NCBI GenBank assembly: GCA_012839015.1
Contig: DUOF01000113.1
Span: forward strand, 1 to 19,788
Source: a bacterium
GTDB taxonomy: Bacteria; Bacillota_I; Bacilli_A; RFN20; DUOF01
Direction of reading: 5' to 3'
DNA: 19,788 nucleotides
Both the position numbers and the translations under genes were made by a program. How positions within the stretch are numbered: position 1 is the stretch's first letter; each line of letters starts with the position of its first letter. Below the pieces are notes generated by a model. The model had not been told where the DNA came from and searched no databases. It saw only the letters and a list, made by a program, of their open reading frames with translations. Shown piece by piece: positions 1-6,625 of the stretch.

Positions 1-516
1 GGTAATGGAGGAGTTATGCGTGTTAGCCCGATCGGGTGGTACGCTACTACAATTGAAGAAATTAAAGAACTAGTAGATAAAGCTATTAGTCCTACGCATA
101 ATAGCGATGAAGCTAAAGAAGCCGCCGAAGTGTGTGCCATTTCGATTTTTATGTTTAGAAATAACATTGCGAAGAAAACCTTCATTAAATATATGAAGGA
201 TAACTACAAATACGATTTAAATGAATCTATCGATAAATTAAGAGAAGAATATAAATACACTACTGATGCAAAAGAAACGCTAAGACCGGCATTAATTAGT
301 GTATTACAATCAGAAAACTTTGAAGATGCGATTAGAAATGCTGTTTCCCTAGGTGGTGACACCGACACTATTACTAGTATTTGTGCCTCCATTGCTGAAG
401 CCTATTATCAAGAAGTTCCAAATTCCTTAGTAAAAGAGGCCAAGAGTTATTTACCGAAATATTTTAAAGATCTAGTCGGAAGATTTAAAAGAATCGTTAG
501 TGAAAAACATAACTAA
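1..516 (+). CDS. ADP-ribosylglycohydrolase family protein, C-terminal part (5' end outside window)
   Basis: The reading frame is open from base 1 (GNGGVMRVSPIG) and ends with TAA at 514-516, so about 171 C-terminal residues are seen and the start lies upstream. The opening segment matches the NGxxMRxxPxG block of the DraG/ADP-ribosylglycohydrolase family, and GGDTDT at visible residues 118-123 is the family's C-terminal metal-binding motif, whose Asp residues coordinate the two Mg ions. These all-helical cytosolic enzymes remove ADP-ribose from proteins or from small ADP-ribosylated compounds; the substrate cannot be told here. The N-terminal metal-binding motif is not visible. The next gene (apbE) starts 12 bp downstream, so the two may be co-transcribed. 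The family is clear; the physiological role is not. Confidence 0.88.
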   Translation, partial: GNGGVMRVSPIGWYATTIEEIKELVDKAISPTHNSDEAKEAAEVCAISIFMFRNNIAKKTFIKYMKDNYKYDLNESIDKLREEYKYTTDAKETLRPALISVLQSENFEDAIRNAVSLGGDTDTITSICASIAEAYYQEVPNSLVKEAKSYLPKYFKDLVGRFKRIVSEKHN

Positions 517-528
517 AGGGGGATAAAA

Positions 529-1710
529 ATGAAGAAAATAACGATGTTATTATTAGTCATTTTATTAGTCTTTGGTTGTAGTGAAAAAAAACCAAGAATG
601 TATTCCACTAGTATGAGTTTTATTCAAGCTGTAGACGAGCACGGTAAAAACATTATTACTAGTCCTTTTGGTACTACAATAGCACTGAGTAGTAATTATG
701 AAGAAAAACTAGCCTCAGTTAAGGATTTATTTAAAGATGAAATTAAACGGATGCACCAGTTATTTGATAAAAATTATTATTACTACCTTGATGGTATCCT
801 TATTAACAACATAAAAGTAATTAATGATAGCTATGGACAAGAAATAGCAATTAAAGTAGATAATGACTTAATTCAAATTATTAATGAAGGGATAGAGTTC
901 ACTAAGTTATCTAAAGGGAAATTTAATATAGCGATAGGATCACTTACTGATCTTTGGGATGGTTATATTAAAGAAAATGCTAATAAACCTAAAAGTGAAA
1001 CAACTGACCCTAGTAAAGAAGAAATAAAAGAAGCTCTTAAGTGTGTGCCTAGTTTTAATGAAATAGAAAATATTGTTTTAGTAAACAATGAAGAAAATAC
1101 AATCACTCTTAAAACATTAGATGGATGTCAGGGTAGTGTCTCTTTAAACCTTGGCGCCCTTGGTAAGAGTTACGCGGTTAACAAGATCATTGAAAATGAA
1201 GAGTTTAAAAATGGATCATTTTTAATTAATGCTGGCACTTCTACAATCATGGCCCTTGGTCAAAAAGCTAACAAGGAGAACTGGAGGATATTAATCCCTT
1301 CTAGTAGTCTTTATAAAAATAATCCTAGTGAGGCGCTTTTAGCTATAAGCAGCGCTAATAATTTCAGTGTGACTACTTCAAGTGGTGACATTAATGGCTA
1401 CTATAATAAAGATGGTGTCCTAAGACACCACATCATTGATGCAAGTGATGGATACCCTAAAAACTATTACTATTCAATAAGTGTTGTCGGACCTAATCCC
1501 TTCTATGCCGATGTTATAACGACCGCTATGATGAACATGAACAAACAAGAAATGGGTGAGTTTCTTTCCGTCTTAGAAAGTCAAAATATCGACTTTGGTT
1601 TTATATTACAAAGCGAGGAAGACAATAAATTAAAGGTCACTATTAACAGCGAACTTCAAGGCTATATTGATCAGCAATTTAATTTTGAGGTAAGTTTGTA
1701 TGAGTCTTAA
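529..1710 (+). CDS. apbE: FAD:protein FMN transferase, lipoprotein (ApbE)
   Basis: A 393-residue exported lipoprotein: a short basic start, a hydrophobic stretch and a lipobox ending at Cys17 (LVFGC). ApbE enzymes use FAD and Mg to attach FMN covalently to a Thr/Ser of extracytosolic flavoproteins. Family motifs are present in order: the LNLGALGKSYAV block (about 206-217), an INAGTSTI segment in place of the usual NAGGN, HHIIDASDGYP (300-310) and ADVITTAMM (327-335), where D328 and T332 correspond to the metal ligands. The length is slightly above the usual 330-360. The start follows an AAAGGGGG ribosome site. It overlaps the NusG-II gene by 11 bp, followed by a Gx transporter gene. No FMN-binding-domain acceptor is encoded in this window, so the flavinylated partner must lie elsewhere. 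Confidence 0.9.
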   Translation: MKKITMLLLVILLVFGCSEKKPRMYSTSMSFIQAVDEHGKNIITSPFGTTIALSSNYEEKLASVKDLFKDEIKRMHQLFDKNYYYYLDGILINNIKVINDSYGQEIAIKVDNDLIQIINEGIEFTKLSKGKFNIAIGSLTDLWDGYIKENANKPKSETTDPSKEEIKEALKCVPSFNEIENIVLVNNEENTITLKTLDGCQGSVSLNLGALGKSYAVNKIIENEEFKNGSFLINAGTSTIMALGQKANKENWRILIPSSSLYKNNPSEALLAISSANNFSVTTSSGDINGYYNKDGVLRHHIIDASDGYPKNYYYSISVVGPNPFYADVITTAMMNMNKQEMGEFLSVLESQNIDFGFILQSEEDNKLKVTINSELQGYIDQQFNFEVSLYES

Positions 1711-2098
1711 GTTTAATAGAAGTGATATATTTATTTTAATAGCTTCAATTATTTTAGTTATTAGTTTTGTTATTGGTTCTAATTACTTAACCGGTTTAAC
1801 TAATAAAGGGGACTTAAAGGTAGATATAAATATCTCCGGACGCATCGCATACACATACAGCCTAAATGAAGACCGGATAATCACCTTGAAAAAGGATGAT
1901 CATCCCTCTTTACTAGGAGATATGGAGATAGAAATAAGGGACAATAAGGTAAGAGTTAGTAAGGAACAATCACCTCTAAATTATTGTTCTAAACAAGGTT
2001 TTGTAGATAAGGTTGCTAGACCAATTATTTGTTTACCTAATGAGGTCATAGTAATCATACGTGGAGAAATCAGTTTTGACTGGGTGATGCCATCATGA
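1700..2098 (+). CDS. NusG domain II-containing membrane-anchored protein
   Basis: A 132-residue protein with one N-terminal membrane segment (about residues 8-30) and an outside domain of about 100 residues. The C-terminal part matches the NusG-II domain pattern: a Ser-Pro then Cys (SPLNYC), QGFV, a small loop, then ARPIICLPNEVIV, which corresponds to the family block PIVCLPNRVVV. Despite the name, such stand-alone proteins are not transcription factors; they occur beside ApbE and Gx transporter genes, and to my recollection correspond to EetA of Listeria-type flavin-based extracellular electron transfer loci. It overlaps apbE by 11 bp and the next gene by 4 bp (ATGA), so translation is probably coupled. 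Two Cys in the outside domain could be redox active or structural. The family is well supported; the function is inferred. Confidence 0.82.
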   Translation: MSLKFNRSDIFILIASIILVISFVIGSNYLTGLTNKGDLKVDINISGRIAYTYSLNEDRIITLKKDDHPSLLGDMEIEIRDNKVRVSKEQSPLNYCSKQGFVDKVARPIICLPNEVIVIIRGEISFDWVMPS

Positions 2099-2607
2099 AT
2101 AAGACTAATAAGTTAATTAAATTAGCTATCTTATTATCTTTTGCAATAGTCCTTAGTTATTTTGAATCACTAATTCCTTTACCAATCCCCTTCCCAGGGA
2201 TAAGGTTTGGGCTTGCAAACAGCATTGGCTTAATCATTTTATACATGGGGAGCAAAAAAGATTATCTCCTGTTTAATATCTTTAAGGTATTCATAATGGC
2301 TATTTTAAGGAACGGCTTTGGAACCGCTTTCTTAATAGGTTTGTCAGGGATGATATTATCAGTATCGTTTACTCTGTTAATATATAAGATGAATAAGGCT
2401 TCAATCTTTGGTTTATCTTTTGTCGGGGCGATATTTCATTCGCTCGGTCAAATGATAATGGTTTCAATCATCTACAATAATATATATCTAGTTAACTATT
2501 TACCAATTTTAATCACCTTTAGTATAATAACGGGTTTTCTAACCGCCTTTATTGCTGTTTTAGTAATTAACAGGGTGCCAGATCGCTTGTTAAGAATTGA
2601 CTCTTAA
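2095..2607 (+). CDS. Gx transporter family membrane protein (heptaprenyl diphosphate synthase component I-like)
   Basis: A 170-residue polytopic membrane protein with about five hydrophobic segments. The segment PGIRFGLANSIGL near residues 35-47 is the characteristic motif of the family variously named Gx transporter or heptaprenyl diphosphate synthase component I, whose fold resembles ECF-transporter S components. It is the third member of the apbE - NusG-II - Gx set; in known genomes this set goes with extracytosolic flavinylation or quinone-linked electron transfer, and to my recollection this member corresponds to EetB. The substrate is unknown. Its ATG overlaps the preceding stop (ATGA). 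The operon seems to end here, but I see no convincing hairpin terminator, only a short T-rich stretch at 2608-2614. Confidence 0.8.
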   Translation: MNKTNKLIKLAILLSFAIVLSYFESLIPLPIPFPGIRFGLANSIGLIILYMGSKKDYLLFNIFKVFIMAILRNGFGTAFLIGLSGMILSVSFTLLIYKMNKASIFGLSFVGAIFHSLGQMIMVSIIYNNIYLVNYLPILITFSIITGFLTAFIAVLVINRVPDRLLRIDS

Positions 2608-2615
2608 TTTTTTTG

Positions 2616-2644
2616 TTTACAAACTTAAATTTCACTCATACTTT
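2616..2644 (+). promoter_or_regulatory. Possible sigma-A-type promoter for the 2660 gene
   Basis: TTTACA (2616-2621), a 17 bp spacer and TACTTT (2639-2644). The -35 and the spacing are good and the -10 is weak. It lies directly upstream of a small gene preceded by no other clear promoter. The expected transcript start is only a few bases before the ribosome site, which lowers confidence. Confidence 0.35.
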
Positions 2645-2659
2645 AAGTAGGTGATCATA

Positions 2660-2863
2660 ATGAAATCAAAAGAACTACAAAAAAGTAAGAGACAGCATGA
2701 ATTAGCAAATATATTTTTCGAGATGGGGATGGATTTGGATTTAATTGAAAAAGTTTCTGGAGTAAATCGAGCGGAATTTTTAAGAAGAAGAATCAATTTA
2801 GTTAAAGAAGAAAACTTGACTAATGGTAATAATGAACATATAATCAGTAATGAAGAAAATTAG
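2660..2863 (+). CDS. Small helical protein of unknown function
   Basis: A 67-residue charged protein. I chose ATG 2660 over the in-frame GTG 2651 because the AGGTG at 2649-2653 then sits 6 bp upstream of the start; with GTG the site would overlap the codon. The central part (ELANIFFEMGMDLDLIEKVSG, then VNRAEFLRRR) has the look of a short helix-turn-helix and resembles the C-terminal tail seen in Rpn/PD-(D/E)XK transposase-like proteins, where a pattern like MLxxGxDxxxIxxxTGLxxEE is usual. No catalytic domain is attached, so it is not an active nuclease. The C-terminal 15 residues are polar and probably disordered. The metK promoter lies inside its 3' end. I do not recognise a function. Confidence 0.55.
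   Translation: MKSKELQKSKRQHELANIFFEMGMDLDLIEKVSGVNRAEFLRRRINLVKEENLTNGNNEHIISNEEN
2816..2844 (+). promoter_or_regulatory. Promoter of the metK riboswitch transcript
   Basis: TTGACT (2816-2821), exactly 17 bp, then a perfect TATAAT (2839-2844). The start of transcription would fall near 2850, about 15 bases before the first helix of the SAM riboswitch. The promoter lies within the last codons of the preceding small gene. Confidence 0.75.
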
Positions 2864-2866
2864 TAA

Positions 2867-2969
2867 CTCTTATTAAGAACTACGTATGCTAGGGGCAAAT
2901 TCGTAGTAGCAACCCTCTTGTTAAAAGAGAAGGTGCTAACCCAAGCGGATAATATCCGAACAATAAGAG
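2867..2969 (+). promoter_or_regulatory. SAM-I (S-box) riboswitch aptamer upstream of metK
   Basis: All four helices of the SAM-I class can be paired by hand. P1 is CTCTTATT (2867-2874) with AATAAGAG (2962-2969). P2 is ACTACG (2879-2884) with CGTAGT (2902-2907). P3 includes CTCTT (2915-2919) with AAGAG (2925-2929), flanked by the conserved GCAACC (2909-2914) and GGTGCTAA (2932-2939). P4 is CGGAT (2946-2950) with ATCCG (2954-2958). GCAACC and GGTGCTAA are class hallmarks. Binding of S-adenosylmethionine should stabilise P1 and turn off metK, whose product is SAM. The expression platform follows immediately. Confidence 0.93.
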
Positions 2970-3024
2970 GAAGTACCTTTGTTCTTGAAAGTAACTTCCT
3001 TTTTAAATAGAAGTTACTTTTTTT
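2965..3024 (+). terminator. SAM-dependent terminator with competing antiterminator
   Basis: Terminator: AAGTAACTTC (2989-2998) pairs perfectly with GAAGTTACTT (3010-3019), extendable by A2988-T3020, and runs into seven T (3018-3024). Antiterminator: AAGAGGAAGT (2965-2974) pairs with ACTTCCTTTT (2994-3003) using one G-U pair. The antiterminator's left arm is the 3' strand of aptamer helix P1, and its right arm takes the left arm of the terminator, so the two folds exclude each other. With SAM bound, P1 holds AAGAG and the terminator forms; without SAM the antiterminator forms and metK is read. Confidence 0.88.
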
Positions 3025-3047
3025 CTAAAAAGGAAAGAGGTATAAGA

Positions 3048-4205
3048 ATGGAAGAAAAAATTATAACATCAGAAGCGGTGAGTGAAGGACATCCAGATAA
3101 GCTTTGCGATGCTATCAGCGATGCTATTTTGGATGAGTGTCTAAGCAAGGATAAGAATGCTCGGGTAGCGTGTGAAGTAATGGCAGGTGAGAACATAATC
3201 ATTATTAATGGTGAAATAACCTGCGCAGAAGAAATTGATTATGAAGGAATAGCAAAAAAAGTCATAAAAGATATTGGTTATTCAAAAGATAACGGGTTTG
3301 ATGTTTTGAATGCCGAATATAAAGTATTGGTTAAAAAGCAATCACCTGATATTGCTAATGCGGTTAACAAGGAAGAACTAGGAGCAGGAGATCAAGGAAT
3401 CATGTTTGGGTATGCTTGCGATGAGAGTGATACATATATGCCCCTGCCGTATGTCTTAGCAAATGATATTTTGAAACTAGCCAGTGAGAAAAGAAAAAAC
3501 GGCGAATTTAAATGGGCTCGACCAGATATGAAATCACAAGTGAGTGTTAAATATGGTGAAGTAAATGAAGTAGTGGTAATCCTAGTATCTATACAACATG
3601 ACGAGGATTATGATGAGGCTATTTTTAGAAAGTATATTAAAGAGGAAATTATTGAAAAGGTTTTAAGTAGGTATGATGTAAAGAGTGATAACTATGAATT
3701 AATTATTAACCCCTCAGGTAGATTTGTTATTGGGGGTCCTCTAGGAGATGTTGGTCTTACAGGAAGAAAAATTATTGTCGATACATATGGAGGGGCCGCA
3801 CGTCATGGTGGAGGGGCCTTTAGCGGAAAAGATCCATCAAAGGTAGATCGAAGCGCCGCCTATTACCTAAGATATATCGCAAAAAACATAGTTGCCAGTG
3901 GCATTGCTAGAGAGTGTGAATTACAAGTAGCGTACGCAATTGGTCTTTCTAAACCAATATCTTTAAATGTAAATACGTTTAATACATCATCGTATCAAGA
4001 TGAAGAAATACTACAAATGATTAAGCAGTTATTCGACTTTAGACCTGGAAGAATAATAAAGGAACTTGACCTATTAAATATTAAATATTTACCCCTATCT
4101 AGTTACGGACACTTTGGAAGGGATGAACTAGATTTACCTTACGAGAGATTAGATAAAGTAAAAGAAATTAAAAAGTATTTTCTAAGGTGCAATGATTGTA
4201 AATAA
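3048..4205 (+). CDS. metK: S-adenosylmethionine synthetase (methionine adenosyltransferase)
   Basis: A 385-residue cytosolic enzyme that makes SAM from ATP and methionine, releasing phosphate and pyrophosphate. Visible motifs: EGHPDKLCD (13-21, with the active-site His15 and metal-binding Asp17), GAGDQGIMFGYA (112-123), and the Gly-rich GGGAFSGKDPSKVDRSAAY near 255-273 that holds the triphosphate. Length is normal for the family. The frame is open back to a TTG at 2979, but those extra codons fall inside the riboswitch terminator; ATG 3048 has AGGAAAGAGG 7 bp upstream and begins at the conserved family start. It stands alone between the S-box leader and the hpf promoter. Expected regulation: repression by SAM through transcription termination. 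Confidence 0.97.
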   Translation: MEEKIITSEAVSEGHPDKLCDAISDAILDECLSKDKNARVACEVMAGENIIIINGEITCAEEIDYEGIAKKVIKDIGYSKDNGFDVLNAEYKVLVKKQSPDIANAVNKEELGAGDQGIMFGYACDESDTYMPLPYVLANDILKLASEKRKNGEFKWARPDMKSQVSVKYGEVNEVVVILVSIQHDEDYDEAIFRKYIKEEIIEKVLSRYDVKSDNYELIINPSGRFVIGGPLGDVGLTGRKIIVDTYGGAARHGGGAFSGKDPSKVDRSAAYYLRYIAKNIVASGIARECELQVAYAIGLSKPISLNVNTFNTSSYQDEEILQMIKQLFDFRPGRIIKELDLLNIKYLPLSSYGHFGRDELDLPYERLDKVKEIKKYFLRCNDCK

Positions 4206-4227
4206 AAAAATCCTGTGCTAGTATAAA
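4196..4227 (+). promoter_or_regulatory. Promoter upstream of hpf
   Basis: TTGTAA (4196-4201), 17 bp, then TAGTAT (4219-4224) preceded by TGC, which gives an extended -10. An alternative -10 is TATAAA (4222-4227) with a 20 bp spacer. The -35 overlaps the last codons of metK. Confidence 0.55.
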
Positions 4228-4253
4228 TGTATATTTGAGAGGAGAAATAAAGA

Positions 4254-4796
4254 ATGAATTATCAAATTATTGGCAGAAATATAGAAGTAACCAAAGCGAT
4301 GGAAGATAGCATTAAGGACAAATTAGCTAACTTAGAGAAATTTTTCATTGTTAAAAACGTGGATTGCAGAGTGGTGGTTACCAACCAAAAAATAGGACAG
4401 AAAATAGAGGTAACTATACCTACTAAGATAGCTATTATGAGGGCGGAAGTTACCAATGAAAATTTATATAACGGTATTGACGAAGTGGTTGAAAAACTTG
4501 AGAGACAACTAAGAAAAGCTAAAACAAAGATGTCTAGAAAGAACAAAGAAAGTTTTGCAACTGTTCTAGCAATGGATGAAATAAGAGAACTAGAAGCAGA
4601 AGATGAAAAAGACGTCCTAGTAAAGACCAAAGTAATCGATGTAGAAACAATGGATCTAGATAAAGCTATTGGTAGTATGACAATGCTTGGACATGATTTC
4701 TATATTTACCGCGATAGTGAAAACGGACACATCGCTGTTGTATATCAAAGAAAAAAGGGTGGATACGGACTTATTGAAGTCGAAAACTCTAACTAG
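4254..4796 (+). CDS. hpf: Ribosome hibernation-promoting factor, long form
   Basis: A 180-residue cytosolic protein with the two-part layout of long-form HPF. The N-terminal domain (1 to about 105, starting MNYQIIGRNIEVTKAMED) binds the 30S decoding region, blocking tRNA and mRNA sites. After a charged linker (about 105-120) the C-terminal domain (about 120-180, with VIDVETMDLDKAIGSMTMLGH and VVYQRKKGGYGLI) dimerises to join two 70S ribosomes into the inactive 100S form. Length is typical for Firmicutes long HPF. A strong GAGAGGAG ribosome site precedes the start. It is a single-gene unit with its own promoter and terminator; in the family, expression rises in stationary phase or stress, but no specific control site is seen here. 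Confidence 0.95.
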   Translation: MNYQIIGRNIEVTKAMEDSIKDKLANLEKFFIVKNVDCRVVVTNQKIGQKIEVTIPTKIAIMRAEVTNENLYNGIDEVVEKLERQLRKAKTKMSRKNKESFATVLAMDEIRELEAEDEKDVLVKTKVIDVETMDLDKAIGSMTMLGHDFYIYRDSENGHIAVVYQRKKGGYGLIEVENSN

Positions 4797-4820
4797 TTAT
4801 AGGTTACCTATAACTTTTTA
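4795..4820 (+). terminator. Intrinsic terminator after hpf
   Basis: AGTTATAGG (4795-4803), a three-base loop, CCTATAACT (4807-4815), then a T run. The nine-pair stem is perfect and starts within the hpf stop codon. Confidence 0.9.
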
Positions 4821-4968
4821 TTTAGTGTAAAGATTGCTTTATTGATAAATATTAGGTAAATTATAATTATTAATAACATTATACTTTTGTCGGGCTTATT
4901 TTAGGGCCCTTTTTTATTTAAGGATTTTTACAAAAAAGTCTGTATTAAATTATAAGGAGGAAAATTTC
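4821..4968 (+). other. AT-rich intergenic leader with a short GC hairpin
   Basis: About 148 bases between the hpf terminator and the 4969 gene. It holds a lone GC-rich hairpin, GGGC (4892-4895) pairing GCCC (4906-4909), followed by six T, which looks like a weak terminator or attenuator. -10-like sequences occur at TATAAT (4862-4867) and TATACT (4880-4885), but neither has a well-spaced -35. TTTACA (4927-4932) with TATAAG (4951-4956) is another possibility, but it would start transcription right at the ribosome site. No RNA gene is recognised. Confidence 0.4.
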
Positions 4969-5343
4969 ATGAAACAGAATTTAGACTTTAAAGAAAAATG
5001 TAAAATAATAAGGAGGCTAGGCAAGGAATACAAAAAGGCAAAGATATTTACTTCTAAACCCTACGTAAATTATTTTATGCACCAAGGTGTTAGAGAAAAT
5101 AGCACTGATTATCTTGGTAAAAATGAAAAAGACCGTGAGCACTATGAGAACCTAATTAAGTTACTAGACATGGTGCTTGGTGCGATGGATAAGGAATACT
5201 CAATTATCTTGAGGAATGATTATTTCGAGAGTCAGGATAGTAATTGGTGGTTATATTACTATTCAAGGAGTACTTACTATCGCTTAAAAGGGAGGGCAAT
5301 GGACGAATTCATGGAGGCTATGTATGATCTACAGATGGTTTAA
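4969..5343 (+). CDS. Small sigma-region-4-like protein, possibly MG284/MPN403 family
   Basis: A 124-residue, charged, soluble protein with no signal or membrane segment. The C-terminal third (ILRNDYF, then NWWLYYYSRSTYYRLKGRA and DEFMEAMY) has the Trp-Trp/Tyr-Tyr-Ser-x-Ser-x-Tyr-Tyr-Arg pattern I associate with the Mollicutes family MG284/MPN403. It also resembles the DNA-reading helix-turn-helix of sigma region 4 and of phage ArpU-like activators, where a Ser-x-Ser-Thr-Tyr-Tyr-Arg helix follows the turn. The N-terminal half is helical with no recognised motif. It has a strong AAGGAGG site and is the first gene of a tight cluster, overlapping the next gene by 20 bp, which fits a regulator of that cluster. 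Family placement is by eye; the regulatory role is inference. Confidence 0.6.
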   Translation: MKQNLDFKEKCKIIRRLGKEYKKAKIFTSKPYVNYFMHQGVRENSTDYLGKNEKDREHYENLIKLLDMVLGAMDKEYSIILRNDYFESQDSNWWLYYYSRSTYYRLKGRAMDEFMEAMYDLQMV

Positions 5344-6280
5344 TTGTTTGATATTACTTTCAAGTATTTTTAGCCTAAGTTTCACTCCGTTTAATAAGAG
5401 TGAGACACTAATAAATTACATCGTCTACCAAGCAGATAACTTTTCACAAGGTGAAACTACTTTTCTAATTAATTACAGTGTTAAGGGGTATGATGAATTA
5501 GAACTCACAATAGGTTTTGAAAACAAAGACGGGGTTTTAGAACACCGTTTTAACAGCAAGTTATCACTTCAAGGGGATGGAGAAGTATATGCTAGTGTTC
5601 CTTTACGTGAACTAGACAAGGATTACTTGGTAACCTTTGTTTTTAGGAGTGTATATACAATGGAAGAAGAAACCCTATCAATGGATATTGAGAAACTAAA
5701 GCTAATAGATTGTACGCTTAGTATCTTTAATAACCATTGTGAAACAACAGGTGTTGAATTTATAAAAGTCAGTCAAGACTCAGTTCAAAGTTCAAGGTTG
5801 AAAATAGGTTTAAAGGAATACAAATCAAAATATCTTTTATTTAGTAACAAGTTTGACCTAAGCAAAATAAAACTTGAAATAAGTTTAATAGGAATGGAAG
5901 AAGATATTAACGTGAGTAAATATGGTGTTGTTTACTTAAGGGATAAGATAGAAGACCCAAAGTTACTATACATCGAGGGTAAAGGTCACCCCTTTATGAT
6001 AAGGTTAGAAAAGGAAGAAAATAATACTTTTTACTTCGTCTTGGATGAGTATTATTATCTGGATTACACGAGCGGGATAATGTATGAGGAGTACCACAAT
6101 GATTTAGTTAGGGTGGATGAAATCCACCTACCGCTATCATTTAAAAAGGCTGATTTTTTAATAGAGTTCAAAGAGTTTTCAAGTTCGATTGATACTCTTA
6201 CAATCCCTTTTAGTGTAGAAATCAATAACAGCCTTCTTGGTAAGTGTTATGAGGCACAGTATTGCTTAAGGGGCTATTAG
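5324..6280 (+). CDS. Exported protein of unknown function
   Basis: A 318-residue protein beginning with a short Arg-containing stretch and a hydrophobic segment (about residues 7-20, LILLSSIFSLSFT), read as a signal peptide or membrane anchor. No lipobox is seen. The rest has alternating polar and hydrophobic residues typical of beta-rich extracellular domains, with Cys pairs in the middle (about 128-137, TLSIFNNHC) and at the very C-terminus (KCYEAQYC), suggesting disulfides outside the cell. Start ATG 5324 lies inside the previous gene but has GGAGG (5313-5317) six bases upstream, so translation of the two is coupled. Its stop abuts the next ATG directly. I do not recognise the family. Context suggests a surface or envelope component of the same system as its neighbours. 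Confidence 0.68.
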   Translation: MIYRWFNCLILLSSIFSLSFTPFNKSETLINYIVYQADNFSQGETTFLINYSVKGYDELELTIGFENKDGVLEHRFNSKLSLQGDGEVYASVPLRELDKDYLVTFVFRSVYTMEEETLSMDIEKLKLIDCTLSIFNNHCETTGVEFIKVSQDSVQSSRLKIGLKEYKSKYLLFSNKFDLSKIKLEISLIGMEEDINVSKYGVVYLRDKIEDPKLLYIEGKGHPFMIRLEKEENNTFYFVLDEYYYLDYTSGIMYEEYHNDLVRVDEIHLPLSFKKADFLIEFKEFSSSIDTLTIPFSVEINNSLLGKCYEAQYCLRGY

Positions 6281-6625
6281 ATGAAAACCTATCTTCTACT
6301 TATAGTCGCACTACTAACCAACCTTTTTTGTATAAGTGTTAACAGGGAGGTAAACAATTTTTACAACCTAGTACTTTATTTTGGATATATAGATTTATTC
6401 GAGATTATTGATTATGAATATGATGGATCAATCAGGGTGTATTTGAGCGAAACGAGAACAAAAAAGGCCATTTACAATTATTTTAGTGGAATAAATTTAA
6501 ATAATTATACGGTAGAGACAAAGAGAAATAAATCGTGTCTAAAAATAAAGCTGTCTTTTGAAATAATAACCAAGGAACATAACCTGTGTTTGAAGGAAAA
6601 TAAAGGAGGTACTACGAGTGAATAG
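6281..6625 (+). CDS. Small exported or membrane-anchored protein of unknown function
   Basis: A 114-residue protein: MKTYLLLIVALLTNLFC forms a signal peptide or single membrane segment (about 3-18), followed by roughly 95 polar residues. There is a Cys at 17, but LTNLFC is not a proper lipobox. A Cys pair at 86 and 103 (KSCLKIK, HNLCLK) could form a disulfide. It starts one base after the preceding stop with no strong ribosome site of its own, so it depends on coupled translation, and it overlaps the next gene by 8 bp. It matches no family I know. The 7498 gene product has the same plan, one N-terminal segment plus about 80 outside residues, so the two may be minor pilin-like subunits of one assembly; this is inference only. 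Confidence 0.62.
   Translation: MKTYLLLIVALLTNLFCISVNREVNNFYNLVLYFGYIDLFEIIDYEYDGSIRVYLSETRTKKAIYNYFSGINLNNYTVETKRNKSCLKIKLSFEIITKEHNLCLKENKGGTTSE

Noticed and set aside
2867..2969. T-box leader upstream of metK
   Set aside because: No T-box sequence or specifier loop is present; GCAACC, GGTGCTAA and the four-helix junction fit SAM-I.
2979..3047. N-terminal extension of metK from TTG 2979
   Set aside because: These codons are the riboswitch terminator and T run; the family start and ribosome site fit ATG 3048.
6281..6625. Lipoprotein call for the 6281 protein because of Cys17 after a hydrophobic stretch
   Set aside because: The residues before Cys (LTNLFC) do not fit the lipobox pattern L-(A/S/T/V)-(G/A)-C.
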